Part shown: piece by piece, positions 8,298 to 18,365 of the stretch
Numbering within the stretch: position 1 is the stretch's first letter
How the letters are laid out: the number at the start of each line of letters is the position of its first letter
NCBI RefSeq assembly: GCF_001411495.1
Contig: NZ_CP012981.1
Location: forward strand, 186,001-250,000
Source of the DNA: Burkholderia cepacia ATCC 25416
GTDB taxonomy: Bacteria > Pseudomonadota > Gammaproteobacteria > Burkholderiales > Burkholderiaceae
Reading direction: 5' to 3'
DNA: 64,000 bases
Position numbers and translations under genes: made by a program
The notes under the pieces: model-generated
What the model saw: only the letters and a program-made list of their open reading frames with translations
Database searches by the model: none
What the model was told of the DNA's origin: nothing

Positions 8298-9779
8298 TTA
8301 AGCGCCCGTCGTGAACCATGCATCCGTCCGGGCATACAGGTCGATGAAGCGCGCGTGGCGTGCGGCGAGCGATCGATCGTCGCGCGGCTCGGCAACCGGC
8401 GACGCGGCCGGCGCCAGCGCGTGCAGCGCGTCTTCCCGCCAGTGCCCGATCGCGACTCCCGCCAGCAGCGCGGCGCCGCGCGTCGCGGCGTTCGGGCAGT
8501 CGATCGCGTGAAGCGACGCGCCCAGCGAGTCGGCAAGCAGCTGGCGCCAGCGCGGATCGACCGAGCCGCCGCCCGCGAGACGCAGCGTCGTCACCGGGTC
8601 GCCGCGGTCGGCATCGCGGATCGCATCGAGCCCGGCGCGCAACGCGAACGCGACGCCTTCGAACGCGGCGCGCATCATCGCGCCGCGCGTGTCGCCGAGC
8701 CCGAGGCCGAGCCAGCCGCCGCGCGCGTCGGGGTTCATCCACGGCGAACGCTCGCCCGTCAGGTAAGGCAGGAAGCACAGACGTTCCGACGCAACCTGCG
8801 CGAACGCATCGTCGTACGCATCGGCCCACTGCGCGTAGCCGAGCCAGCCGCGCACGGCTTCGAGCGCGAGCCCGACGTTCTGCATCGCGGCCATCGTGTA
8901 ATAACCGCCGCCGGCCGCCGCGCGATAGCGATGCAGGCCGCGTCGGGCGGGCGGCAGCACATCCGCGAGCACGACGATCTGGCCGCCGCTGCCCGTCGTC
9001 AGCAGCGCATCGCCGGCGGCGGCGAGCCCGCTGCCGAGGGCCGCGCACGCGGTGTCGGCCGCGCCCGTCGCCAGCGGCACGCCGGCCGGCAGGCCGAGTG
9101 CCGCCGCAGCCGGTGCGCCGAGCGTGCCGCAGCGCGCAGTCGACGGCTGCACCGATGCGAACCGGTCGGCCGGCAGGCCGAGTGCGTCGATCAATGCGAG
9201 ATCCCATGCGCCGTCGGGCGTCGCGAGCGCGGTCGCGCACGCGTCGCTCGGATCGGCCGCGACGTCGCCGCCCAGCGCGATGCGCAACCAGTCCTTCGGC
9301 TGCACGGCCCAGCGCGCGGCGCGCAGCGCATCGGGTTCGTGAGCGGCCAGCCAGCGCAGCAGCGGGCCGGCCATACCCGGCGCGACGGGGTTCGGGGCGA
9401 CGGGCAATCCGGCAACGGGCAATCCGGCGACGGGCGATCCCGTGACGGGCCAGCCGGCCTCATCCGCTTCGCGCACCGCCCGCGTGTCGGGCCACAGCAG
9501 CGCGGGCCGCACCGGCTGCCCGGCCGCGTCGATCAGCACGACGCCGTGCATCTGCCCCGAGAACCCGATCGCCGCCACCTGCGCACGCTCGCCGGCCGGC
9601 AACCGCGCGGCCGCGCGCACCAGCGCCTGCCACCACGTGTCGGGCGCGATCTCGGCCCAGCCGGGCTGCGGCGACGACAGCGCATAGGGTTCGCTCGCGA
9701 CCGCACGCTCGACGCCGTCGGCATCGAGCGTGACGAGTTTGACGGAGCCGGTGCCGAGGTCGATTCCGAGCAGGCGCAT
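8298..9779 (-). CDS. xylB: Xylulokinase
   Basis: FGGY-family kinase that phosphorylates D-xylulose to xylulose 5-phosphate for the pentose phosphate pathway, 493 residues, cytoplasmic. Seen: phosphate loop GIDLGTGSVK at the N-terminus, GFSGQMHGVV, SDACATAL, TGAADTACAALGSG, TTGSGGQI and the C-terminal LAGGGSVDPRWRQLLAD. The ATG at 9779-9777 is chosen because the protein then begins MRLLGIDLGTGS; the frame is open 60 codons further but without family resemblance. Residues around 108-132 are a run of PVxGL-type repeats encoded by a 15-base tandem array, an insertion not expected in the family. No xylose isomerase or transporter is adjacent. Confidence 0.92.
   Translation of the reverse strand: MRLLGIDLGTGSVKLVTLDADGVERAVASEPYALSSPQPGWAEIAPDTWWQALVRAAARLPAGERAQVAAIGFSGQMHGVVLIDAAGQPVRPALLWPDTRAVREADEAGWPVTGSPVAGLPVAGLPVAPNPVAPGMAGPLLRWLAAHEPDALRAARWAVQPKDWLRIALGGDVAADPSDACATALATPDGAWDLALIDALGLPADRFASVQPSTARCGTLGAPAAAALGLPAGVPLATGAADTACAALGSGLAAAGDALLTTGSGGQIVVLADVLPPARRGLHRYRAAAGGGYYTMAAMQNVGLALEAVRGWLGYAQWADAYDDAFAQVASERLCFLPYLTGERSPWMNPDARGGWLGLGLGDTRGAMMRAAFEGVAFALRAGLDAIRDADRGDPVTTLRLAGGGSVDPRWRQLLADSLGASLHAIDCPNAATRGAALLAGVAIGHWREDALHALAPAASPVAEPRDDRSLAARHARFIDLYARTDAWFTTGA
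9382..9456. repeat. 15-base tandem repeat inside xylB
   Basis: Units of the form GCGACGGGCAATCCG occur in tandem: 9397-9411, 9412-9426, 9427-9441 and 9442-9456, with a degenerate unit at 9382-9396. Each unit encodes five residues in frame (PVAGL-like), so gain or loss of a unit would change the protein length without a frameshift. Confidence 0.85.
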
Positions 9780-10217
9780 GACGTGAGGGCGAATTCGAAT
9801 GAACGGATGTCGATGATAACGGGATCGCGATGCGCGCCCCGTCTTTTGCCGCCGCCGCGCCGGCCGAAATCGCCATGGCCTGCCGGGTTTCACCCGGCTG
9901 CACGTTGGCGGTGAAAGCGGCCGCTCGCGGGTTAACCCGGCACGATTTTTCCCAGGCACTTTTTGCCGCTATGCGCCCCGCCCGATACACACCATAAAGC
10001 GGCCGATATTTGACATGGGGGCCAGCGCTATTTTGAAGGGCTATAAAACCGGGAACCCTCACTCCTGCGGCAGTTTCCCGATGATCGACACCCTGTTTCA
10101 TGCCGAAATGGCATATCGAACCAGCAAAGAGCGGAATAGTACCCAGCGCTCTTGTTGCGTGGATTCATTCCGCATAACTTCGTATCACCCCGAAAACAAG
10201 ATCATGGAGTGAGACAG
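9780..10217. other. Divergent intergenic region xylB / purine permease
   Basis: This 438-base region has no credible gene and is visibly richer in A+T near the permease. A TTGACA lies at 10010-10015, but no good -10 sits at normal spacing (TATTTT and TATAAA lie nearby). The last 90 bases hold the foldable leader annotated separately. The xylB side (9780-9960) shows nothing recognisable. Confidence 0.5.
10131..10173 (+). promoter_or_regulatory. Structured leader before the NCS2 permease, possible riboswitch
   Basis: GCGGAAT (10131-10137) pairs with ATTCCGC (10167-10173). Inside it, CCA-G-CGC (10143-10149, one bulged G) pairs with GCGTGG (10157-10162) around a 7-base loop. Two helices separated by an internal loop, directly ahead of a purine permease, is the architecture of small purine-sensing RNAs such as the NMT1/xanthine class. 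I cannot confirm the conserved loop bases from memory, so the riboswitch reading is speculative; the helices themselves are visible. Confidence 0.35.
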
Positions 10218-11594
10218 ATGCAATCGAACACGGTCCATCCGTGCGATGAGGTGCTGCCGACCGGCAAGCTGGTAACGCTTGGCCTGCAACACGTCCTCGT
10301 CATGTACGCCGGCGCTGTTGCCGTGCCGCTTATCGTTGGCGCCGCACTCAAGCTGCCGAAAGACCAGATCGCGTTCCTGATCAGCGCCGATCTGTTTTCG
10401 TGCGGCATCGCCACGCTGATCCAGACGCTGGGCCTGTGGATCTTCGGGATCCGCCTGCCCGTCATCATGGGCTGCACGTTCGCGGCAGTCGGCCCGATGA
10501 TCGCGATCGGCACGAACCCCGGCCTCGGCATTCTCGACATCTTCGGCTCGACGATCGCGGCCGGCATCATCGGTATCGTGCTCGCGCCGATGATCGGCAA
10601 GCTGTTGCGGTTCTTCCCGCCGGTGGTGGTCGGCACCGTGATCGCGGTGATCGGGCTGTCGCTGATGGAAGTCGGCATCAACTGGGCGGCCGGCGGCGTC
10701 GGCAACCCCGAGTACGGCAGCCCCGTCTATCTCGGCCTGTCGCTGCTCGTGCTGACGCTGATCCTGCTGATCAACAAGTTCGGCCGCGGTTTCATCGCGA
10801 ACATCTCGGTGCTGCTCGGCATCGTCGCCGGCTTCGCGATCGCGTTCGCGATCGGCCGCGTGAATACCGACGGCGTCGCGCACGCACCGTGGGTCGGCAT
10901 CGTGATGCCGTTCCACTTCGGCATGCCGCACTTCGACCCGCTGTCGATCGTGACGATGGTCACGGTGATGTTCGTCACGTTCATCGAATCGACCGGCATG
11001 TTCCTCGCGGTCGGCGACATGGTCGATCGTCCGGTCAACCAGGAGCGCCTCGTGCGCGGCCTGCGCGTCGACGGCCTCGGCACGCTGATCGGCGGCATCT
11101 TCAACTCGTTCCCGCATACGTCGTTCTCGCAGAACGTCGGCCTGATCGGCGTGACGGGCGTGAAGAGCCGGTTCGTGTGTGCGACGGGCGGCGTGATTCT
11201 CGTGCTGCTCGGCCTGTTCCCGAAGATGGCGCAGGTGGTCGCATCGGTGCCGCCGTTCGTGCTCGGCGGTGCGGGCATCGTGATGTTCGGGATGGTGGCC
11301 GCGAACGGCATCAAGGTGCTGTCGAAGGTCGACTTCGTGAACAACTCGCACAACCTGTTCATCGTCGCCGTGAGCGTCGGCATGGGCCTCGTGCCGGTCG
11401 TGTCGCCGCACTTCTTCTCGAAGCTGCCGCCCGCGCTCGCCCCGATCCTGCACAGCGGCATCCTGCTGGCGTCGGCATCGGCCGTGATCCTGAACATCGT
11501 GTTCAACGGCGTGAAAGGCGAAAAGGATGCGCGCTGCGAGATCCGCCGCGCCGGACACGACTTCGACGGCCGCCCGGCCGACGTGCATCACTGA
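10218..11594 (+). CDS. NCS2-family purine (xanthine/urate) permease
   Basis: Proton symporter of the nucleobase:cation symporter-2 family, 458 residues, inner membrane, with about 12-14 hydrophobic segments. Family marks include GLQHVLVMYAGAVAVPLIVG at the first membrane span, the transport core GTVIAVIGLSL, and FIESTGMFLAVGD. The signature stretch NSFPHTSFSQNVGLIGVTG matches xanthine/uric acid permeases (PbuX, XanQ, UacT) rather than uracil permeases. The ATG at 10218 follows a GGAGTGAG ribosome site; upstream frame extension overlaps the leader structure. It stands alone and ends at a strong terminator. Xanthine or urate as substrate is inferred from family resemblance. Confidence 0.88.
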   Translation: MQSNTVHPCDEVLPTGKLVTLGLQHVLVMYAGAVAVPLIVGAALKLPKDQIAFLISADLFSCGIATLIQTLGLWIFGIRLPVIMGCTFAAVGPMIAIGTNPGLGILDIFGSTIAAGIIGIVLAPMIGKLLRFFPPVVVGTVIAVIGLSLMEVGINWAAGGVGNPEYGSPVYLGLSLLVLTLILLINKFGRGFIANISVLLGIVAGFAIAFAIGRVNTDGVAHAPWVGIVMPFHFGMPHFDPLSIVTMVTVMFVTFIESTGMFLAVGDMVDRPVNQERLVRGLRVDGLGTLIGGIFNSFPHTSFSQNVGLIGVTGVKSRFVCATGGVILVLLGLFPKMAQVVASVPPFVLGGAGIVMFGMVAANGIKVLSKVDFVNNSHNLFIVAVSVGMGLVPVVSPHFFSKLPPALAPILHSGILLASASAVILNIVFNGVKGEKDARCEIRRAGHDFDGRPADVHH

Positions 11595-11631
11595 TCACGA
11601 CGCGCCGGACGGCGGCGCGAAGCGGTAACGG

Positions 11632-11660
11632 AAAACGCCACGGCATGCCGTGGCGTTTTT
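11632..11660 (+). terminator. Terminator after the NCS2 permease
   Basis: Perfect stem AACGCCACGGC/GCCGTGGCGTT around an AT centre, with A run before and T run after, 38 bases past the permease stop. The 352-base gap 11595-11946 otherwise holds only the second hairpin at 11852 and no gene. Confidence 0.9.
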
Positions 11661-11851
11661 GCGTGGCGGAGCCGGGCTACGCGGGGGCGCCTCGCGCGCG
11701 AGGGGTGGCCGCCTGCGATGCGGCGCAGGCGGCCTGGTTGATCGGGTGATCGCGCCTGGACGCGTATCTGCCGAGATCGGCATCGGCGGCATCCGATGCA
11801 GTCATCGTCACGCCAACCGTCGTGGTCTCGCACGACCCGGCCGCACAAAAG

Positions 11852-11884
11852 AAAACGCCACGGATTTTCATCCGTGGCGTTTTC
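11852..11884 (-). terminator. Terminator of the RND efflux operon
   Basis: Stem AACGCCACGGAT/ATCCGTGGCGTT with flanking A and T runs, 63 bases downstream of the outer-membrane component on the minus strand. Its outer stem is identical to that of the hairpin at 11632-11660; only the loops differ. Confidence 0.88.
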
Positions 11885-11946
11885 GCTTTTGCATCTCGCC
11901 GGTTCGGCAGACAGAAGCAGTTGCCCGCTCCTGCCCCGCCTTTCAC

Positions 11947-13473
11947 TTACCCGTTCGTCGCCGCCGACGACGCAGGCGCCGGAGCGGCCGCCTTGTCGTA
12001 GTCGACCGGCGCATCCGGCGCGCGCGGCGTCTCGCCTGCCCGCTGGATCCACCCGCCGCCCAATGCGCGGTACAGCGTGACCAGGTTCGTCCAGCGCGCC
12101 AGACGTGCGTTGATCAGCGTCTGCTGTGCCGAGTACAGATCCGTCTGCGCGGTCAGCACCGACAGGTAGCTGTCGACGCCGTTCTTGTAACGCAGGTCCG
12201 ACAGGTCGAAACGTCGCTGCTGCGCGTGCTCGTTGCGCTCGAGCGCCGCGATCTGCTGGTCGTACGTGCCGCGTGCGGCCAGGCCATCCGCCACTTCGCG
12301 GAATGCCGACTGGATTGCCTTCTCGTAGTTCGCGATCTCGATGCGTTTCTGCACGTTCGCGAGGTTCAGGTTCGCGATGTTCTGCCCGCCTTCGAAGATC
12401 GGCATCGTGATCTGCGGCGCGAACGACCACGCCGCTGTGCCGGCCTTGAACAGGCCGCCCAGCGTCGGGCTGCCGGTACCGAACGCGCCCGTCAGCGAGA
12501 TGCGCGGGAAGAATGCCGCGCGTGCTGCGCCGATGTTCGCATTCGCGGCCAGCAGCGTCTGCTCGGCCTGCATCACGTCCGGACGACGCGTCAGCAGATC
12601 CGACGGCAACCCGGCCGGCACGTCCGTCAGCAGGTTCTGCGCGTCGAGCGGCATGCCCGGCGGCAGATCGTCCGGCAGCGGCTCGCCGATCAGCAGCACC
12701 AGCGCGTTCAGCGCCTGCGCACGCGCACGCGCCTGCGCCTGCTGGTTCGCGAGCGCCGTCTCGACAACCGTCTGCGCTTGACGCAGCTCGAGCTCGGAGC
12801 CCGTGCCGTTGTCGAACTGCAGCTTCGTCAGGTCGTACTGCGCCTGAGCGGACTTCAGCGTGTTCTCCGTGACCTTCAGCAGGTCGTCGGTCGACAGCAG
12901 CGTCAGGTACTGGTCCGCCACCTGCGACACCAGCGAGATCTCCGACGCCTGCCGTGCATACGACGTCGACAGGTACTGCGCGAGCGCCTGGTCCTTCAGG
13001 CTCTGCACGCGGCCGAACAGGTCGAGCTCCCACGACGCGGACAAACCGACGTTGTAGGCACGCGAGATATACGGCGCCCCCGTCTGCGACAGACCTTGCG
13101 GCACGCGCTGGATGCTGCCCGTGCCCGTGCCGTCGAGCGTCGGGAACAGCTCCGCGCGCGTGATCTGGTACTGCGCGCGCGCCGCCTCGATGTTCAGCAC
13201 CGACACGCGCAGGTCGCGGTTGTTTTTCAGCGCGATCTCGATCAGCCGCTGCAGGCGCGGATCGACGAAGAATTCGCGCCAGCCGATGGCGGTCGCCGCC
13301 TGGCCGTTCGCGCTGCGCGCGCCGGCCGCACCCGGCTGCGTCGCGTAGACGCCGCCGGCCGGGTACGCCTGTGCGACGGGCGCGTCGGGCCGCTTGTAAT
13401 GCGGCGCCATCGTGCAGCCCGTGGCAAAGAGCGCGACCGCGATTGCAGTCAAAGCGTGTTTTTGCATCATCAC
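11947..13473 (-). CDS. oprB: RND efflux outer membrane lipoprotein (OprM/OprB type)
   Basis: TolC-superfamily outer membrane channel of a tripartite drug efflux pump, 508 residues. A lipobox (FATGC, Cys at about 20) shows it is a lipoprotein, as in the OprM/NodT group. Two outer membrane efflux repeats follow, with typical LYGRV-like (ELDLFGRV) and RPDVMQAEQ blocks and an acidic/Ala-rich C-terminal tail. Its start overlaps the transporter gene stop by four bases (ATGA), so translation is coupled. Third gene of the operon, followed by a terminator. The symbol follows BpeAB-OprB of B. pseudomallei by resemblance and gene order; in B. cenocepacia this locus corresponds to RND-4. Confidence 0.9.
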   Translation of the reverse strand: MMMQKHALTAIAVALFATGCTMAPHYKRPDAPVAQAYPAGGVYATQPGAAGARSANGQAATAIGWREFFVDPRLQRLIEIALKNNRDLRVSVLNIEAARAQYQITRAELFPTLDGTGTGSIQRVPQGLSQTGAPYISRAYNVGLSASWELDLFGRVQSLKDQALAQYLSTSYARQASEISLVSQVADQYLTLLSTDDLLKVTENTLKSAQAQYDLTKLQFDNGTGSELELRQAQTVVETALANQQAQARARAQALNALVLLIGEPLPDDLPPGMPLDAQNLLTDVPAGLPSDLLTRRPDVMQAEQTLLAANANIGAARAAFFPRISLTGAFGTGSPTLGGLFKAGTAAWSFAPQITMPIFEGGQNIANLNLANVQKRIEIANYEKAIQSAFREVADGLAARGTYDQQIAALERNEHAQQRRFDLSDLRYKNGVDSYLSVLTAQTDLYSAQQTLINARLARWTNLVTLYRALGGGWIQRAGETPRAPDAPVDYDKAAAPAPASSAATNG

Positions 13474-16400
13474 TGTCCCTTGTTGCCTTCGTCGCCGTTG
13501 CCCGGCTTCTCTTCGTGGTGCGAGTGCTCCTGAGCCAGGCGCAGCGCCTCGTCGACGTCTTCCTTCTCGCCGCTGAAGATCGCACGGATCTTCACGAAGA
13601 ACATCGGGATCATGAAGATCGCGAGGAACGTCGCGGTGATCATCCCGCCGATCACGCCCGTACCGATTGCGTGCTGGCTGGCCGAACCCGCGCCGTTGCT
13701 GATCGCGAGCGGCATCACGCCGAGAATGAACGCGAGCGACGTCATCAGGATCGGACGCAGCCGCAGGCGCGCCGCTTCCAGCGCGGCCTCGATCGGCCCC
13801 ATCTTCTCCGTCTGCTGCAGTTCGCGCGCGAACTCGACGATCAGGATCGCGTTCTTCGCGGACAAGCCCACGGTAGTCAGCAGGCCGACCTGGAAGAACA
13901 CGTCGTTTTCCAGACCGCGCATCGTCGCCGCGAGCAGTGCACCGATCACGCCGAGCGGCACCACCATGATCACCGAGAACGGGATCGACCAGCTTTCATA
14001 CAGTGCCGCCAGACACAGGAACACGACGAGGATCGAGATCGCGTACAGGATCGGCGCCTGCGAGCCGGACTGGATTTCCTGGAACGACAGGCCGGTCCAC
14101 GAATAGCCGATACCGACCGGCAGCTTCTTCGCGAGCCCTTCCATCGCGGCCATCGCCTGACCGGTCGACTTGCCCGGTGCGGCCTGACCCTGGATTTCCA
14201 TCGCCGACACGCCGTTGTAGCGCTCGAGCTTCGGCGAACCGTACGTCCAGTGACCGGTCGCGAACGAGCTGAACGGCACCATCCCGCCCGACCCGTTGCG
14301 CACGTACCAGATGTTCAAGTCTTCCGGCGTCATCCGGAACGGTGCATCCGACTGCACGTACACCTTCTTGATCCGGCCGTCGGTATCCAGGAAGTTGTTC
14401 ACGTACTTCGATGCCCATGCGATCGAGAACGTCTGGTCGATCGCATCCGCCGTCACGCCGAGCGCATTCGCCTTCTCGCGGTCGATGTCGACCTTGTACT
14501 GCGGCGTATCGTTCAGGCCGTTCGGGCGCACGCCCTGCAGCGTCGGATCCTTCGAGGCCATCCCGAGCAGCTGGTTACGCGCGGCCATCAGCGCATCGTG
14601 GCCGAGACCCGCGTTGTCGGTCAGTTCGAAGTCGAAGCCGGCAGCCGTACCGAGTTCAGGAATCGACGGCGGGTTGAACGGGATCACCACTGCGTCCTTG
14701 TAACCCGAGTAGCGCCCGAACATCCGGCCGATCAGCGCCTGCACCTTCTGGTTCGCATGCTGACGCTGCGAGTAGTCCTTCAGGCGAACGAACACGAGAC
14801 CGGAGTTCTGGCCACGGCCCGCGAAGCTGAAGCCGTTGACCGTGAACGCCGATTCGACGATTTCCTTCTCGTCCTTCAGCAGGTAGTCGGAAATGTTCGC
14901 GAGCGTCTTCGCGGTCGTTTCCTGCGTCGAACCCGACGGCGTCTGCACGATCACGAACATCAGGCCCTGGTCTTCATCGGGCAGGAACGACTTCGGCAGG
15001 CGCACGAACAGCAGGCCAACCGCGACGATCACGACCAGATAGATGATCAGCCAGCGGCCCGAGCGCTTGATCACGTGGTGCACGCCGACGTGGTACTTGT
15101 CGCGGCTGTTGTTGAACGTGCGGTTGAACCAGCCGAAGAAGCCCTTCTTCTCTTCGTGATGCCCTTGCGGGATCGGCTTGAGGATCGTCGCGCACAGTGC
15201 CGGCGTCAGAATCAACGCGACGAGCACCGACAGCACCATCGCCGACACGATCGTCAGCGAGAACTGGCGATAAATCGCGCCGACCGAACCGCCCGAGAAC
15301 GCCACCGGCACAAACACCGCCGACAGCACCAGCGCCACGCCGACCAGTGCGCCGGTGATCTGGCCCATCGCCTTGCGGGTCGCCTCCTTCGGTGACAGGC
15401 CCTCCTCCGCCATCACGCGCTCGACGTTCTCCACCACCACGATCGCATCGTCGACCAGCAGGCCGATCGCGAGCACGAGGCCGAACATCGACAGCGTGTT
15501 GATCGAGAAGCCCACCATCGACATGATCGCGAACGTGCCGAGCAGCACGACCGGCACCGCGATCGTCGGGATGATCGTCGCCCGCAGGTTCTGCAGGAAC
15601 AGATACATCACGAGGAACACGAGCACGATACCTTCGAGCAGCGTCTTGACCACTTCCTCGATCGACAGCTTCACGAACGGCGTCGTGTCGTACGGGTACT
15701 TCACGACGAGGCCGTGCGGGAAGAACGGTGCCAGTTCGTCGATCTTCGCGCGCACGGCCTTCGCGGTCGCGAGCGCGTTCGCGTTGGTCGCGAGCTGGAT
15801 ACCGAGTGCCGCGGTCGGCTGACCGTTGTACTTCGTGTCGAAGTTGTAGTTTTCGCCGCCGAGGCCGATCTGCGCGACGTCCTTCAGGCGAACCTGCGAG
15901 CCGTCCTGGTTGACCTTCAGCAGGATGTTGCCGAACTGCTCGGGCGTCTGCAGCAGCGTCGATTCGGTGATCGTCGCCTGCAGCATCGTGCCCGGCTTCG
16001 CCGGCGTGCCGCCGATCTGGCCGCCTGCGATCTGCACGTTCTGCGCGGTGATCGCGGAGCTGACGTCGACCGGCGTGAGGCCGTAGTTCGTCAGGCGGTT
16101 CGGGTCGAGCCAGATCCGCATCGCGTACTGCGAGCCGAACAGCGTGACGGTACCGACGCCGTTCAACCGGCTGATCGGATCCTTCACGTGCGACGCCACG
16201 AAGTTCGCGAGGTCGTACTTGTTCATGCTGCCGTCTTCGGAGTTGAAGGCGAGCACCAGCAGGAAGCTGCTGCTCGACTTCGTCACCGAGAGGCCGAGCT
16301 GCTGCACGACCTGCGGCAGGATCGGCGTCGCGAGCGACAGCTTGTTCTGCACCTGGACCTGCGCGATGTCGGCGTTGGTACCCGGCGCGAAAGTCAGCGT

Positions 16401-16670
16401 GATCGTCGCGTTGCCCGAGTCGTCACTGGTCGACGACATGTACAGGAAGTTGTCGAGACCGCTCATCTGCTGCTCGATCACCTGCGTCACCGTGTCTTCC
16501 ACCGTCTTCGCGGAAGCGCCCGGGTAGTTCGCGGTGATCTGGATCGATGGCGGTGCGATCGTCGGATACTGCGAGATCGGCAGCGTGAAGATCGCCGCAA
16601 CCCCGGCCAGCATCAGGATGATGGCGATCACCCACGCGAAGATCGGGCGATCGATAAAAAACTTTGCCAT
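13470..16670 (-). CDS. bpeB: RND multidrug efflux transporter (HAE1 family)
   Basis: Inner membrane proton-driven drug pump of the AcrB/MexB family, 1066 residues, with 12 membrane spans and two large periplasmic loops. The start [17 protein letters not shown] is diagnostic. The proton-relay acids are in [17 protein letters not shown] in TM4 (near 406-407) and the relay Lys is in [13 protein letters not shown] in TM10. [16 protein letters not shown] and [11 protein letters not shown] are also conserved. It probably exports amphiphilic antibiotics together with the adjacent adaptor (15 bases upstream) and channel (4-base overlap). The C-terminal tail is rich in His, Glu and Lys. Substrates cannot be read from sequence; BpeB-type pumps handle aminoglycosides, macrolides or fluoroquinolones depending on species. 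Confidence 0.95.
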   Translation of the reverse strand: MAKFFIDRPIFAWVIAIILMLAGVAAIFTLPISQYPTIAPPSIQITANYPGASAKTVEDTVTQVIEQQMSGLDNFLYMSSTSDDSGNATITLTFAPGTNADIAQVQVQNKLSLATPILPQVVQQLGLSVTKSSSSFLLVLAFNSEDGSMNKYDLANFVASHVKDPISRLNGVGTVTLFGSQYAMRIWLDPNRLTNYGLTPVDVSSAITAQNVQIAGGQIGGTPAKPGTMLQATITESTLLQTPEQFGNILLKVNQDGSQVRLKDVAQIGLGGENYNFDTKYNGQPTAALGIQLATNANALATAKAVRAKIDELAPFFPHGLVVKYPYDTTPFVKLSIEEVVKTLLEGIVLVFLVMYLFLQNLRATIIPTIAVPVVLLGTFAIMSMVGFSINTLSMFGLVLAIGLLVDDAIVVVENVERVMAEEGLSPKEATRKAMGQITGALVGVALVLSAVFVPVAFSGGSVGAIYRQFSLTIVSAMVLSVLVALILTPALCATILKPIPQGHHEEKKGFFGWFNRTFNNSRDKYHVGVHHVIKRSGRWLIIYLVVIVAVGLLFVRLPKSFLPDEDQGLMFVIVQTPSGSTQETTAKTLANISDYLLKDEKEIVESAFTVNGFSFAGRGQNSGLVFVRLKDYSQRQHANQKVQALIGRMFGRYSGYKDAVVIPFNPPSIPELGTAAGFDFELTDNAGLGHDALMAARNQLLGMASKDPTLQGVRPNGLNDTPQYKVDIDREKANALGVTADAIDQTFSIAWASKYVNNFLDTDGRIKKVYVQSDAPFRMTPEDLNIWYVRNGSGGMVPFSSFATGHWTYGSPKLERYNGVSAMEIQGQAAPGKSTGQAMAAMEGLAKKLPVGIGYSWTGLSFQEIQSGSQAPILYAISILVVFLCLAALYESWSIPFSVIMVVPLGVIGALLAATMRGLENDVFFQVGLLTTVGLSAKNAILIVEFARELQQTEKMGPIEAALEAARLRLRPILMTSLAFILGVMPLAISNGAGSASQHAIGTGVIGGMITATFLAIFMIPMFFVKIRAIFSGEKEDVDEALRLAQEHSHHEEKPGNGDEGNKGQ

Positions 16671-16685
16671 GAAACAGGCTCCCTG

Positions 16686-17963
16686 TTATTGCGCGCTCGA
16701 AGCAGCGGCAGCACTCGCCGGCGCAGCGCCCGATGCGGCAGCACCGGAAGCGGCAGCGGCGCCGGAACCGGCGGCAGCCGGCGCGGCGGACGCGGCAGCC
16801 GCACCCGACGCGGCATCGGCCGCCGGTGCGAGCTGCGCGGGGACCGTCTTCACGGTCGCACCCGGGCGCACCTTGTCGGCGCCCTGCACGATCACGTGAT
16901 CACCCGCTTGCAGACCACCTTCGACCACCCAGTTCGGGCCCTGCATGCCCGTCGTCTTCAGCGGACGCGGCTCGACCTTGTTGCTGGCGTTCACCACCAT
17001 CGCGATCGCCTGACCCTTCTGGTCATGCGTGACGCCGATCTGCGGCACCAGGAACGCGTTCTCGTTCACGCCTTCCTCGATCCGTGCACGCACGAACATG
17101 CCCGGCAGCAGCACCTTGCCCGGGTTCGGGAAGACCGCGCGGATCGTCACCGAGCCGGTGGTCTGGTCGACCGTCACGTCCGAGAACTGCAGCTTGCCCG
17201 GCTCCGAATAGGTCTTGCCGTCTTCCAGGATCAGCGACACCTTCGCCGCGCCCGGGCCGGACGTCTTCAGGCGCCCGCTCTGTACGTCCTGACGCAGCTT
17301 CAGCCCTTCGAGGCTCGATTGCGTGAGGTCCACATACACCGGGTCGAGCTGCTGCACCGTCGACATCAGCGTCGCCTGGCTCGCCTGCACGTACGCGCCC
17401 GGCGTCACCTGCGAGATGCCGACGCGGCCGGTGATCGGCGAAACGACATCGGTATAGCCGAGGTTGATCTGCGCGGTATCGACCGCCGCCTTGCCGGCCG
17501 CGACGTCAGCCGCGGCCTGGCCTTGCGTGGCCACCGCGTTGTCGTAGTCCTGCTTGCTGACCGCGTTCGCGGCCACCAGCACCTTGTAGCGTGCGACCAG
17601 CGCGTTCTGCGTGACGAGGTTCGCCTGCGCCTTCGCGAGCGTTGCCTTTGCACTGTTCAGCGCGGCGATGTAAGGCGCCGGGTCGATCTTGTAGAGGCGC
17701 TGACCGGCCTTGACGTCGGTGCCTTCGGTGAATTCACGGCGCAGCACGATGCCGTCGACCCGCGCGCGGACCTGCGCGACGAGGAACGCGCTGGTGCGGC
17801 CCGGCAGGTCGGTGAAGACCGGTACGGCTTGCGGCTGGACGGTGACGACGCCGACTTCCGGCGTTTGCGGCGGCGGTGCCGATTCTTTTTTCCCGCACGC
17901 GGCCAGGAAAACGGCGGCCGTCGCGACAGTGATTAAGCGGTATGGAACCCGTTCGACGCGCAT
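16686..17963 (-). CDS. bpeA: RND efflux periplasmic adaptor lipoprotein
   Basis: Membrane fusion protein linking the inner membrane pump to the outer channel, 425 residues. The N-terminus MRVERVPYRLITVATAAVFLAAC gives a lipobox (Cys23). Then come a lipoyl-like hairpin (FTDLPGRTSAFLVAQVRARVDG), an alpha-helical coiled hairpin with Ala/Gln-rich heptads around 95-165, and beta-barrel and membrane-proximal domains. The last 45 residues are almost pure Ala/Ser/Gly/Pro low complexity. The ATG at 17963 is preceded by AGAGGT; a longer upstream frame lacks the signal sequence. First gene of the operon, divergent from the TetR gene across 402 bases that contain the shared operator. Confidence 0.92.
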   Translation of the reverse strand: MRVERVPYRLITVATAAVFLAACGKKESAPPPQTPEVGVVTVQPQAVPVFTDLPGRTSAFLVAQVRARVDGIVLRREFTEGTDVKAGQRLYKIDPAPYIAALNSAKATLAKAQANLVTQNALVARYKVLVAANAVSKQDYDNAVATQGQAAADVAAGKAAVDTAQINLGYTDVVSPITGRVGISQVTPGAYVQASQATLMSTVQQLDPVYVDLTQSSLEGLKLRQDVQSGRLKTSGPGAAKVSLILEDGKTYSEPGKLQFSDVTVDQTTGSVTIRAVFPNPGKVLLPGMFVRARIEEGVNENAFLVPQIGVTHDQKGQAIAMVVNASNKVEPRPLKTTGMQGPNWVVEGGLQAGDHVIVQGADKVRPGATVKTVPAQLAPAADAASGAAAASAAPAAAGSGAAAASGAAASGAAPASAAAASSAQ

Positions 17964-18207
17964 GGAGCGACCTCTGTGTATAACCAATGGAATAAGTGCC
18001 GCACCCGACCGGAGCGAGCGCAACACGGATGCGCCTCACGGCGCAGATCGAACACCTGAATTACTGGACTGCTAGATACAGCAAGCGGCACGAAACCTCC
18101 GTGCCGACAGGATGCCCCGCAACTGCGGACTGGTACTTTGGCGGGAATCAGCAGAGTGGGATATTAACTGATTGCCACTTGGGTCATTCGATCGTAGGGT
18201 GGTATTG

Positions 18208-18231
18208 TATATACATTCATGAATGTATGTA
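18208..18231. promoter_or_regulatory. AcrR-like operator between the RND operon and its repressor
   Basis: A perfect 18-base palindrome, ATACATTCATGAATGTAT (18211-18228), sits in a 24-base site that agrees with the E. coli AcrR operator, as I remember it, at about 21 positions. It lies 135 bases before the TetR gene and 245 bases before the adaptor gene, with AT-rich promoter-like sequence around it (TTGTAT at 18205, TATGTA at 18226). It is the obvious binding site for the adjacent TetR protein. The rest of the 402-base gap shows nothing else recognisable. Confidence 0.75.
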
Positions 18232-18365
18232 AAAAGCCCGTTTGTGCGCGACCGGCTGTCCAGTCTTACAGATTGTTACCAGCCGCGAGCATAGCCAGTC
18301 TATATGACCGCGCCGGGGGTTGCAGACCCTATATTCACCTACGATCGATCCAATCAGGCCTGCAC

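Noticed and set aside
10174..10185. ATAACTTCGTAT, matching 12 bases of a loxP arm
   Set aside because: Only a single half-site with no inverted partner or spacer; treated as a chance match within the permease leader.
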